Assembly (NCBI GenBank): GCA_963082975.1
Contig: OY720350.1
Span: forward strand, 51,786,734 to 51,850,733
Direction of reading: 5' to 3'
Origin: Labia minor
Lineage: Eukaryota; Arthropoda; Insecta; Dermaptera; Spongiphoridae
DNA length: 64,000 bases
The position numbers and the translations under genes were made by a program. The notes beneath the pieces were generated by a model that saw only the letters and a program-made list of their open reading frames with translations, was not told the origin of the DNA and made no database searches. Below, piece after piece: positions 55,923 to 64,000 of the stretch; the stretch's first letter is position 1; every line of letters begins with the position of its first letter.

Positions 55923-57779
55923 TTAATGTGATACTTGAGCTTGTTTCAAGGAACACAAGTATTTTATATTGGGCTCGATATTTGATAGTGCAACTCGAAG
56001 TTCTTGATCGAGATTTTTTAAGCAAGACCGCTTATCATTTTTAATTAAAAGAAGTGTCGAAAAGCTTTGTTCGCATGAATATGTCGTTGAAAAGGGGATT
56101 AAAATTGAAATAGCCTGTTTTGAAATTTGAGGATATTCATTCTTAGCCGAAATCCAGAAAACATCCAATGGAACTTCTCCAAAAGTAAGTTTTAACGTCC
56201 CGTCGTTACTCAGTTCAATAAACTCTTCTTTAAATTTAAGAGAAAATGCATCAACAGATTTTTTTGCATTAGTTGCAAAAGGATTGCGAATCCAATCATA
56301 TTCTTCACTTTTAATCGAATGAAAATAGTAGTCGAAATTATTTTCCAGTGTTGTTAAATGGGATTGGGCCAGATCGATAATTAATTGCCTATTTTCAATT
56401 ATTGTATTATGAACCCTTTGAAACATTTCTAAAGAGTTGTTACTTAGTTCATTCTGCCAAAGTTCCAGTTTATTTTTGAACCCTTGCAATTTGTCGGAAC
56501 AGGTTAATAAGTTTTCATTCGGACCTTGCATTTTTCTATTAAGTTCATTAAGATGGTCGAAAATGTCAGCCATATATGCAAGTTTGGCGATCCAACTGTT
56601 ATCTTCGAAGTGCTGGCCGAGTTCGGGCATATTTTGATTTAGTAAAAACTGATGCACTTCACAGCGAAGTTCAAACAATCTAGCCAACACTTTTCCTCGG
56701 GATAACCAACGTACTTCAGTATAAAATAATAAAGATTTATGTTCTGAACCCATTTCTTCACAAAGAATTTCGAAAATTCTTGTATTTAAAGCTCTTGATT
56801 TAATAAAATTTATAATTTTGATGCATTCATTCATAGTTTTTAAAAGTTGTTCTGGTAAATTCTTCACCATCAATACTTCCCGATGTATGCAGCAATGTGT
56901 AAATTGTATTGCCGGATTTTGTTGTTTTACAAAGGCAACAAAACCCTTTATGTTACCAGTCATTGCTGCGGCGCCATCAGTACAAATACTCATGCAGTTA
57001 CTCCATTGTAGATTATGTATTTTGAAGAAATCATCAGTTACTCGAAAAATATCCTCTCCAGTAGTTCGTTCGGAAAGTTTTTTACAAAATAAAAAATTTT
57101 CTTTTATGCAATCTTCGCCAACAAAACGTACAATTGCAATTAATTGTGCTTGATTTTTAATATCCGTTGACTCGTCAATTTGAAGAGCAAAATTGTTAGC
57201 TGCGATCAATTTCAAAATAAGCGTGTTCAAAATATCTGTTGACATGTCGCCAATACGTCTTTTAATAGTTTCAGCTGACAGTGAAACCTTACTCACTTCC
57301 TGAACCTCTTTAGGTCCAAGCATAACTCGCACAATTTCCATACATGCTGGTTTAATAAGTTTTTCTCCAATAGTATGAGGTTTCTTTTCACGAGCTATTA
57401 ATCTTGCAATGTAATAGCTAGCTTCTAATGCTTTATCGGAAACAGATACGGTCGACATCATAAATTTTTTTTGTTTTAAATTTTGAGCCAAAATCCTTTG
57501 AAAATATGATATATCCTTTTTAGCACAATTCGGATGTTTTGAAGTTAGATGGCGATTTAGTTTACTGGGCACCATTGAGTCGTTTGTTAATTGTTCGTTG
57601 CAAATTACACATAATGGTTTCGGAGCCGCTTCATCGCCGCACCAATAAAAGCCATAACGAATGTAGTCTTCGAAGTATTTTCTATTCACAATCTTTCTTT
57701 TCTTAGCAATACTGCTTGTGCAAGGTTCATCATCTTCTGCCCGAGAAGTAGATTGTTTTCCAAATAAAAATTTATCCAT
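55923..57779 (-). CDS. hAT transposase with BED zinc finger
   Basis: The frame is open from 57821; the ATG at 57779 (MDKFLFGKQ, 618 residues) is preferred, since hAT proteins normally begin shortly before the BED finger. Seen: BED-type finger with CVIC (57-60) and HLTSKH (77-82); LQIDESTD with the first catalytic Asp (about 202); ICTDGAAAM with the second (about 268); then CCIHRE and the C-terminal dimerisation region around YSCEQSFS. It resembles ZBED/FAM200-like hAT proteins. It cuts and rejoins DNA at the element ends in the nucleus. No stop or frameshift is seen, so it could be active. Confidence 0.92.
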   Translation of the reverse strand: MDKFLFGKQSTSRAEDDEPCTSSIAKKRKIVNRKYFEDYIRYGFYWCGDEAAPKPLCVICNEQLTNDSMVPSKLNRHLTSKHPNCAKKDISYFQRILAQNLKQKKFMMSTVSVSDKALEASYYIARLIAREKKPHTIGEKLIKPACMEIVRVMLGPKEVQEVSKVSLSAETIKRRIGDMSTDILNTLILKLIAANNFALQIDESTDIKNQAQLIAIVRFVGEDCIKENFLFCKKLSERTTGEDIFRVTDDFFKIHNLQWSNCMSICTDGAAAMTGNIKGFVAFVKQQNPAIQFTHCCIHREVLMVKNLPEQLLKTMNECIKIINFIKSRALNTRIFEILCEEMGSEHKSLLFYTEVRWLSRGKVLARLFELRCEVHQFLLNQNMPELGQHFEDNSWIAKLAYMADIFDHLNELNRKMQGPNENLLTCSDKLQGFKNKLELWQNELSNNSLEMFQRVHNTIIENRQLIIDLAQSHLTTLENNFDYYFHSIKSEEYDWIRNPFATNAKKSVDAFSLKFKEEFIELSNDGTLKLTFGEVPLDVFWISAKNEYPQISKQAISILIPFSTTYSCEQSFSTLLLIKNDKRSCLKNLDQELRVALSNIEPNIKYLCSLKQAQVSH

Positions 57780-57912
57780 ATTGAAATGGGCACAAAAATA
57801 AATCACGTTAATAACAAACACGAATGGTTAATTTATAAACTTCTGCGATTTAATTTATAGGGGTGTATGTGTCCAGTAGAAATTCGTATCTAACACTGAC
57901 AATATAATATAA

Positions 57913-59587
57913 CTAGCTGATCAGAGCGCCTTCCAGGCGCTCTTCACACCTAGACGGGGGCTCCGCCCCCTGTACCCCCGAGTGATACATAGTATTTGGT
58001 TGAAAGTCTGTATGTAAAAGGTTTTCATCCATTTTGTTTCAATCAGTATAAGTAGATAAGACATATATTTGTTTTCTTGGAAAATATATTTTAATTTAAT
58101 CAACAACAAATTTTCCTAGTATAAATATAAAAATGCTTGTTTTTTATGCTTATATATTGGATGTATTATGATACTGAGCACATGGCAAAGACTTTCTAAA
58201 AATAATTGTTTTAAAAAAAAAACGCAGGGAAAACCCAGAGATATACCTCTTCGTTACCCCAATAGAGAGAGAGGGGTGGACAATTTTGCCAAGTGGCAGA
58301 GGAGGGGATGATTGGCTTCGACATATTTTGAATTCTCAATTCCTTAACTACACAATATACCAACTGTGGTCGACAATTGGTAATTAATAATTAATTATAA
58401 ATTGCATTTGCTAAAATATAAATTAAAGTTCTTTTAATTTATATTTCTATTTTTACGGTACCTTTCAATTATTCTATTTCATCTTAATTTCTTGAGTTAT
58501 CTATTTTAATTTAAATTCTTACAGTTTTATTAAATAAATCATTTTTAGTTATAATTTTATATAAGCATTTTTTAATTGCACCTATTCAATCTTGTCATTC
58601 CCTAATCAACCTACGCGGTTTCAATAACCCTTTTAATTATTCTAAATTCAATCCAGAGTGCTACCAATTAATTAAACTTATTTTTAACCCAATTTTTCTT
58701 ATAAAATACCTCATCCCTAATATCTTATACACGACAATCTATATATAAGATGGTAGGTTTAATCAAATGGACTATAGACAGATTTGTTTGCTAAAAAAAA
58801 ATTTTAAATAATTACAATAAATAGAATAATATATTCTTACCTAAAAACAAATTGGTTTTTATAGTCAACAATTCTTTAACACACAACAATTCCGTCTCAT
58901 TATTGTAATACAAAGTTAGAAATATTAAGTTAATATAATTAATATTATTTATTTATTAATACCAATTAATAATAGTAATTACTTATAAATAATTCATAAT
59001 AATAATAAATTGTGATACCAACTTATAGGAATATTAAAATAATATAATTATTATTTTACATATATATGAATATAATATAAATATTTTTAATTTTATTTTA
59101 AGAATAGATATATATCTAAAAGGAGGTAACTGTGACGTCACATATATACATTTAAATTAAAAACAACTAATGAAGATGATTTTTTCCAGATATGTGATCA
59201 ATAAAACTAAATAACTTAAGAGTATAACTAATGGTTTTCAATTTATAAAATCTAATTTAACACACAACAATTCCGTCTCATTATTGTATTGTAATACAAA
59301 GTTAGAAATATTAAGTTTAAAAAAAATTTAAAATATTTGAATTTTGAAAATTATATGTAGCGCCATCTGTCGATAGTTTTGTGACACTACAGACTTTTAG
59401 CAATATATTACTAATTAAATTAATTTTGGATAAATTAATTTTGGATTTAACTACACTAAAACCTTCCTTGGTATGCCCACAACAATTCCTGAAAGTTTCA
59501 CCGTAATCGGACGGGTAGTTTTTGAGTCTATAAGAGACAGACAGACAGACACACAGACACACAGACATTGCCTTTTATATATATAGA
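57913..59587 (-). mobile_element. Helitron-like element nested in the hAT transposon
   Basis: On the minus strand it starts TCTATATATATATAAAAGG after an A, and ends with a GAGCGCC/GGCGCTC hairpin, seven bases, then CTAG before a T. A 5' TC, a 3' hairpin plus CTRR, no target duplication and insertion between A and T are Helitron features. It is 1675 bp, encodes no Rep/helicase, has CAGA repeats near its 5' end and a TGACGTCA site, and contains a ~55-bp direct repeat (58875-58930 and 59256-59315). It lies 5' of the transposase within the hAT element. Confidence 0.65.
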
Positions 59588-59743
59588 TAAATATATATTT
59601 TATGTTAGAGATTACAATTTATAAAACAGTTCGTATTGCAATATTTTAAACAAAGTTGTATATATATATAAATATAAGTTACAAATTTGTTTAAAATTAT
59701 GTTTAAAATAATATATAAATTATATATGTTGTAATATATAAGT

Positions 59744-60031
59744 ATTCAATTTCAAGTAGAGAATTTAAAAAGGAACAATATACCGACAGATGAAATTAAA
59801 GAAATAAATAATGGATTGGAAAATAGAGAAAGTGAATTAATAGAGCAGGTACCAGAAATAGTGAATTTAAAAGAAAGAATTGACCAGGCCCCGGAGGCAA
59901 TGTCTATTAACAATATTCAAATTGCAAAAAGTCCAAATAATAATAACAATAAACAAATAGAAACAAAAAGGAAAAATATACCGATGGACCCAGTCAAAAT
60001 AAATTCTAAGGAGCCCACAGAGGTAAGGTAA
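59744..60031 (+). CDS. Unrecognised exon-like ORF inside the hAT element
   Basis: The plus-strand frame is open from 59744 and includes ENRESELIEQVPEIVNLKER, an Asn-rich run and a basic end. It is followed by GAG|GTAAGG, a strong splice donor, just before the stop. The product is hydrophilic and I do not recognise it. Direction is opposite to the transposase. It could be a captured host fragment or an accessory frame; it could also be chance in AT-rich DNA. Confidence 0.35.
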   Translation: MQFQVENLKRNNIPTDEIKEINNGLENRESELIEQVPEIVNLKERIDQAPEAMSINNIQIAKSPNNNNNKQIETKRKNIPMDPVKINSKEPTEVR

Positions 60032-60040
60032 TGGATAGAC

Positions 60041-60610
60041 ATGCCTATTGTCTTCTTAGGTGTAGTGTCAGGTAGCGAAAAGCAGAGGACATTAAAAATG
60101 AAACGTGCCTGCAATACAATTGATAAAGTTAAAGAGATGCCTATTGTTCCGGTAAGCAATGAAATAAAAATGAAACTAAAAATGAAAAGGACAAGTAAGG
60201 CAATTGATAAAGTTAAAACCCACACCCCCCTTAGGCCCATTCATATTAGGGTAAATAATAAAAATAATTCCTTATTTATCTCCTATAGGAAATACCCGGG
60301 AGTTATATCGAATACAATTTTAGTAAAATACAATAAAAACAAGACGTCGCATATTTCGAGACATTCGAAGCAAGGCACCCGTCCCAAGCTTTTTTATAGA
60401 AATCAATTAGTAGTTGTTTGCAAAATTAAATATCATATTGGGTTAGTAAATTATATTAGATCATGGCAAATAACCCCGTCACTTTCTCCACACATTAATA
60501 AGATAAGGAGAAAGATATCAAAGAAATGGAAATATCATTTAAGACGGGCGTGGACAAAATTTAAATTTAAATTGTATAAATTTGTTTTATTTCGGCATAT
60601 TATAATATAA
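60041..60610 (+). CDS. Unrecognised 189-residue basic ORF inside the hAT element
   Basis: It starts with ATG and begins with two related blocks (KMKRACNTIDKVKEMPIV; KMKRTSKAIDKVK) that are tandemly repeated. The rest is rich in Lys, Arg and Ile with aromatic residues (LVNYIRSWQITPSLSPHI; KISKKWKYHLRRAWTKFKF). No signal peptide or known motif is seen. It follows the ORF at 59744-60031 by nine bases in another frame, and an intron could join them. Function is unknown. Confidence 0.4.
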   Translation: MPIVFLGVVSGSEKQRTLKMKRACNTIDKVKEMPIVPVSNEIKMKLKMKRTSKAIDKVKTHTPLRPIHIRVNNKNNSLFISYRKYPGVISNTILVKYNKNKTSHISRHSKQGTRPKLFYRNQLVVVCKIKYHIGLVNYIRSWQITPSLSPHINKIRRKISKKWKYHLRRAWTKFKFKLYKFVLFRHIII

Positions 60611-60935
60611 GTTTATTTTTTTTCTCTATTAGTTTTAGGAGGTACCTTAATGATTAGAAAGAGTGCAAAATTGTATTAATTGTTAAAAATTCCTTTTCGA
60701 TATCCACCAACCACAAAGGTAATCCAAATAAATTCGAGTTATAATATTAATAAAAAATAAAATAAAAACAATTTAGTAAGTATATACAATTCGTTTTTAT
60801 AAATTGTAAATTTGTATTAGAGTACATTGCATTAAAATAAATATGTTGTGTAATTTCAAGCGGCGGCACACCTGTGTTTCAGCTGCGGCACACCGGTGTG
60901 CCGTGGCACACCGGTTGCGGAGCACTGACCTAAAG

Positions 60936-61552
60936 AATAAGAATATTTGATCTATCAAAATTAAAAAAATTTTTAATTTTTTTAAATAAGCTTAACTATA
61001 TTTTATTTCTTTCCAAATATGATTTTTATCAGCATAATGATAAGAAAAAAATTTGATAATTTATTAATATTAAATTATTATTGAGTATAGATATATTCGA
61101 TTACAATATATTTATATTCATATGAAATAATTTCCATAATAAAAAAATAATAAAATATTATTATATTTGGTAAGTTAAAAAGAAATAATAATGAAAAAGA
61201 GTTATATTTTTACAATATATATGTATTTTTTGGGATGTTTCATTTTAATTTTAAATTGAGAAATTATAATAATAATTAATTCTACCTATATAGTAAAATA
61301 TTTAAAATATATCAAAGTTTAAATTATGAAATTGTATATTTCAAAATGAAAATAAAAAGTTAAAGAAAATATTAATTAAAATTTTATTATTAATTAAATT
61401 AAAAAAAAAACAATTAAATATTTAATAGGGCCTCCTCCTTTCCCCATAAATTAGCCATTCCAAGCCTCGCCTTCCGAAATTTAGAAAAAGTAATAATAAA
61501 GAAAGTTTGCCTTAAAAAAAAAGATTAAAAAAATAAGGCGTTTGGTCTGTAG
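60936..61552 (+). repeat. Right half of the 1.2-kb composite repeat
   Basis: It resumes at aataagaatatttgatctat and continues to aaggcgtttggtctgtagc, matching about 22275-22972 with substitutions and small gaps. The hAT element separates it from its left half at 55173-55685. Confidence 0.75.
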
Positions 61553-61764
61553 CAATAAAGTCCAATTTTCAACAAACTATTTTTTCCATGAAAAAAAATA
61601 AGCGGGATTGTCCTCCACTAGACTTTCCCGCATATAAATAGGAATAAAGAGTTGTGAATGAATATTTAGAATGTGTAAACTAGGTATTGATAAAGAGCCA
61701 GTTCATATTAGTTTATTGGTGTCAAATTTGATATTTAGTAACATTTATATATATATATATAGAA
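61553..61764. other. Intergenic DNA, nothing recognised
   Basis: It contains gcgggattgtcctccactag then actttcccgc, an imperfect inverted pair, and an AT run. No gene or transposon end is supported. Confidence 0.35.
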
Positions 61765-62310
61765 TAAAGTGCTACTTCCGGTTAACTGATATTTTAAATG
61801 TAAAAAAAAAACAGATATGGATATAATATAAATATTTTTAATTTTATTTTATTTATAATATATAAGGGCTGGCTGTGACGTCATGAAGTGCTGGGTGACG
61901 TCTTATATTTTAAATTAAGAAAAAACTAATGAAGATGATTTTTCTCGAGGATAAAACCAATACAAAGTGCATAACACGTGGAGATATGTCCTCACGTGAA
62001 ATTTGATATGAAAATAACCCTTCACTTCCTCTCTTCGATCGGCAATACTAGCACTTCCAGTTTCCGGATTTGCACCAAAAGTTGATCAATTCATCCTACT
62101 GATGCATTAAGTAAATATACCAAATTTCATCAAAATCCGTTGAACCGTTCAGGCTGTACACATCTATACGGACGGACGGACAGACATCATGCTAAAAATA
62201 CTTTTTTCTGTTAAGAAAATGCATGATTCGTGGAGATGTACCTAAAAATATCCATAGGTGAAATTTGGTGTGAAAACAATACCTCCCTTACTATTGTCGG
62301 TCGGTAAAAA
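61765..62310 (+). repeat. Dispersed repeat A, 5'-truncated copy
   Basis: It enters at acagatatggatataatata and runs to ttgtcggtcggtaaaaa. One TGACGTCA is intact, the other decayed to tgacgtct. The GGAC run is short. It is more diverged than the other copies. Confidence 0.7.
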
Positions 62311-63124
62311 GAAACGCTACTTGTATAGGTAAAATGTCACTTCCGGTAGTCAGATCATGATGAAATTTGATATCTCAATTTTTTTCATATTTTTAAATCT
62401 ATATACAAAATATGGAGCAAATATCTCGAAGCAAACTGGTACTTTACTTGAAAGGTAAACGCAACCAGTGTAGGTAAAGTACCACTTCCGGTTAACCGAT
62501 TTTGACGAAATTTTGATAGAAATCTACAAACTGTGAATAATATCGGTGTACCAAATTTCGAAGTCCTAGCTTGATTAGTTTTTGAGTAAATTTGCTTACA
62601 GACATTACATACATACATACATACATACACACACACAGACATAATTCGAAAAATGGTATTTTCCGACTCAGGGAGGTCTAAAACGTCAAGATCTATCGAA
62701 ATCTCGAAGTCGAAATTTTTGACGATTCCAATACTTCCCTTATACGAAGTATGCGGGAAAATAACTAAGGAAACGTGTTCCCCTCCCAAGCAAATCTTTT
62801 TAATCATTTCAATTGATTTTAAGAATTGTGAGTGCCTTCGGTCGAGAATTATTAGAACCGAACCTAACCGCAAACATTGATATCTTGATTTGAAAGTGCA
62901 TAGATAATTTGAATGCTACCGCGGAGGAAGAATTTTTTCTGTGATTTTAAATCTCCCCTCTGTTAATAAATAAACAAATATTAATTTTAAAAATAATAAT
63001 AATTTATAATAAAATTATTTAAAACAGTTGGAGGAACTATTTCCAAAATAATTTTTATATATGCAAATTAATTCTTAAATCTAGTCCAGTTTTTTCTAAA
63101 TTTTTTCAATTTGGTTCTTAAAAA
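62311..63124. repeat. Mixed repeat-derived DNA with ACAT microsatellite
   Basis: Two blocks with cacttccggt and a ttgatgaaattt/ttgacgaaattt box (about 62338 and 62487) resemble parts of repeat A but with different spacing. An (ACAT)n/(AC)n run lies at 62606-62638, followed by ggtattttccgactcaggga and cccttatacgaagtatgcgg. After about 62880 the DNA is AT-rich and featureless. ORFs here are repeat-derived. Confidence 0.45.
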
Positions 63125-63215
63125 AATAAGTTGACCTGTGGGCAGGTCCGAACCGACGATGAAGTAAATTAATTTCCAGCTACAGAAACAATTTCAAATA
63201 ATTTTAATATCTATA
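63125..63215 (+). repeat. Dispersed repeat A, 5' piece only
   Basis: It has aataagttgacctgtgggca through caatttcaaataattttaat, and then breaks off. Confidence 0.6.
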
Positions 63216-63649
63216 TATTTAATACGATAGTGTCCGTCTGTACGCAAAAAACTCCAGAGCCTAAACTACAAGGAGTAAGGTAACCAAATTTTTCTGAGGC
63301 GAAGGGTACCTCAAATGATGAAAAATAAAAAAGAAATTAGATTCTTAGGTAACTCCTGAGCTGAGCTGTGGGTGTTCCATTTTCCAGAAATATATATAAA
63401 GGAGAGTATTTGTATGTATGTAATTTGTTTACTTTTTTGCTGTCATAGAAACAGATATATATAAAATTAGAACCTCTCTCTTTCCCTCTATTTAAAATTT
63501 TAAAAAAATGGAGTGTTCTAGCCAAATTAAGAAATTTAAATTCCTTATGCAACATTGATAGGTAAATGAATTGGACTGGAATAGGAGACATATGATTAGA
63601 GAAATTGGGGAAAAATCAACCGAAATGTAATTAAACAAAAAAATTCAAG
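63216..63649. other. Intergenic DNA, nothing firm
   Basis: A tacgatagtgtccgtctgtacg sequence followed by ctccagagcctaaactacaa looks repeat-derived. No gene is supported. Confidence 0.35.
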
Positions 63650-63865
63650 AATTATGATACGGATACGACTTACATACAATTAACATACAAAATGTAGAAT
63701 TTGAAAAAGTATAAATATTTAAATACTTAAGATCTCTAATCACGAAGGATAATAATATTCGAGAAGAATTTAAATCGACGTTGTAATTGAGTAACGCCTG
63801 TTATACAGTAAAGGGGCTTATCTCATCAAGAGGATCAAAATTAAAATATATAAAATAATTATTTT
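63650..63865 (+). pseudogene. LINE reverse transcriptase fragment
   Basis: The plus strand reads LRSLITKDNNIREEFKSTL, stop, LSNACYTVKGLISSRGSKLK. This matches the FKYLGSxITxDxxxxxEIxxRI region of RTE-like reverse transcriptases, with a stop and a frame change. It is dead. Confidence 0.6.
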
Positions 63866-63881
63866 TCATGTTGATCGATGA

Positions 63882-64000
63882 CTAGGGTAACCATATTTCG
63901 AAAACACCAAACCGGAACAAACTTTGTTTTTAGAACTAAATTGAAAAAATTTTGAAAAAAAAATTACGAAATGTCCTAAATATTGAAAAAACGGGACAGT
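63882..64000. mobile_element. Possible hAT end, cut by the window edge
   Basis: The sequence tagggtaaccatatttcgaa then accaaaccggaacaaac resembles hAT-type ends beginning TAGGGTGACCATA. The far end is outside the window. Confidence 0.35.

Larger units (their letters stand above)
34605..57040. repeat. Large tandem duplication, unit 2 (22.4 kb)
   Basis: It repeats 13206-34604. It is 1036 or 1037 bp longer because of one extra A near 51764, a 33-bp minisatellite unit in the LTR, and an extra internal region plus LTR (1003 bp). Its right edge runs through the whole hAT transposase, which continues uninterrupted past 57040, so unit 2 holds the ancestral right junction and unit 1 the ancestral left junction. 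Confidence 0.95.
55686..60927 (-). mobile_element. Complete hAT transposon with 8-bp target duplication
   Basis: The ends are CAGTGCTCCGCAAC at 55686 and its complement finishing at 60927, flanked by acctaaag (55678-55685 and 60928-60935). GGCACACC motifs cluster inside both ends (two on the left, about five on the right), as expected of transposase-binding subterminal repeats. It carries a full transposase, and is enlarged by a Helitron-like insertion; without that it would be about 3.6 kb. Confidence 0.92.

Noticed and set aside
62385-62873. 162-codon minus-strand ORF
   Set aside because: It crosses the ACAT microsatellite (VCVYVCMYVCNVCK) and repeat-derived blocks, so it is chance read-through of repeats.

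Overview
The window is AT-rich eukaryotic DNA, most probably from an arthropod (insect-like). It holds two spliced, conserved animal genes with long introns, surrounded by DNA transposons (hAT, pogo/Tigger, Helitron-like), RTE-like LINE fragments, a Gypsy LTR retrotransposon and a miniature LTR element. No rRNA gene, confident tRNA gene, CRISPR array or bacterial-style operon was seen. The species cannot be named from the sequence alone.

Host genes. A seven-exon minus-strand gene (14185 down to 4052) encodes a 461-residue FLVCR/SLC49-type transporter whose last residues and stop codon lie in a dispersed repeat. About 1.2 kb from its start and divergent from it, a seven-exon plus-strand gene (15424-19739) encodes a 324-residue RAD51C (spn-D-like) recombinase. 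Exon phases agree across all junctions in both genes, so both look intact.

Large tandem duplication. Bases 13206-34604 recur at 34605-57040, almost base for base. The copies differ by one A beside an AT microsatellite, a 33-bp minisatellite unit, and a solo LTR in copy 1 where copy 2 has the whole LTR-internal-LTR element. RAD51C and the Gypsy element are therefore each present twice in full, while the FLVCR gene is repeated only as an orphan first exon. The join at 34604/34605 connects the middle of a hAT transposase gene to the terminal inverted repeat of a different hAT-like miniature element.

Mobile elements. The Gypsy element (24196-30762 and 45595-52162, minus strand) has 293-bp LTRs that read identical, ATTA target duplications, gag with two zinc knuckles, a canonical -1 frameshift heptamer, pol (protease, RT, RNase H, integrase core), and a third frame that starts with the integrase GPY/F domain and runs into a TARG1-like macro (ADP-ribose) domain with a Ser/acidic tail. 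This macro domain is the most unusual system in the window. Copy 2 also carries a 1.8-kb TRIM-like element primed by tRNA-Trp. Downstream lies a complete hAT transposon (55686-60927) with an apparently intact transposase; it is interrupted by a Helitron-like insertion and also carries two unrecognised ORFs. It sits inside an older 1.2-kb repeat that has a paralogue at 21779-22972.

The remaining sequence is AT-rich intergenic or intronic DNA with many copies of a roughly 650-bp dispersed repeat (called repeat A here) that contains paired TGACGTCA palindromes and a GGAC-type microsatellite.
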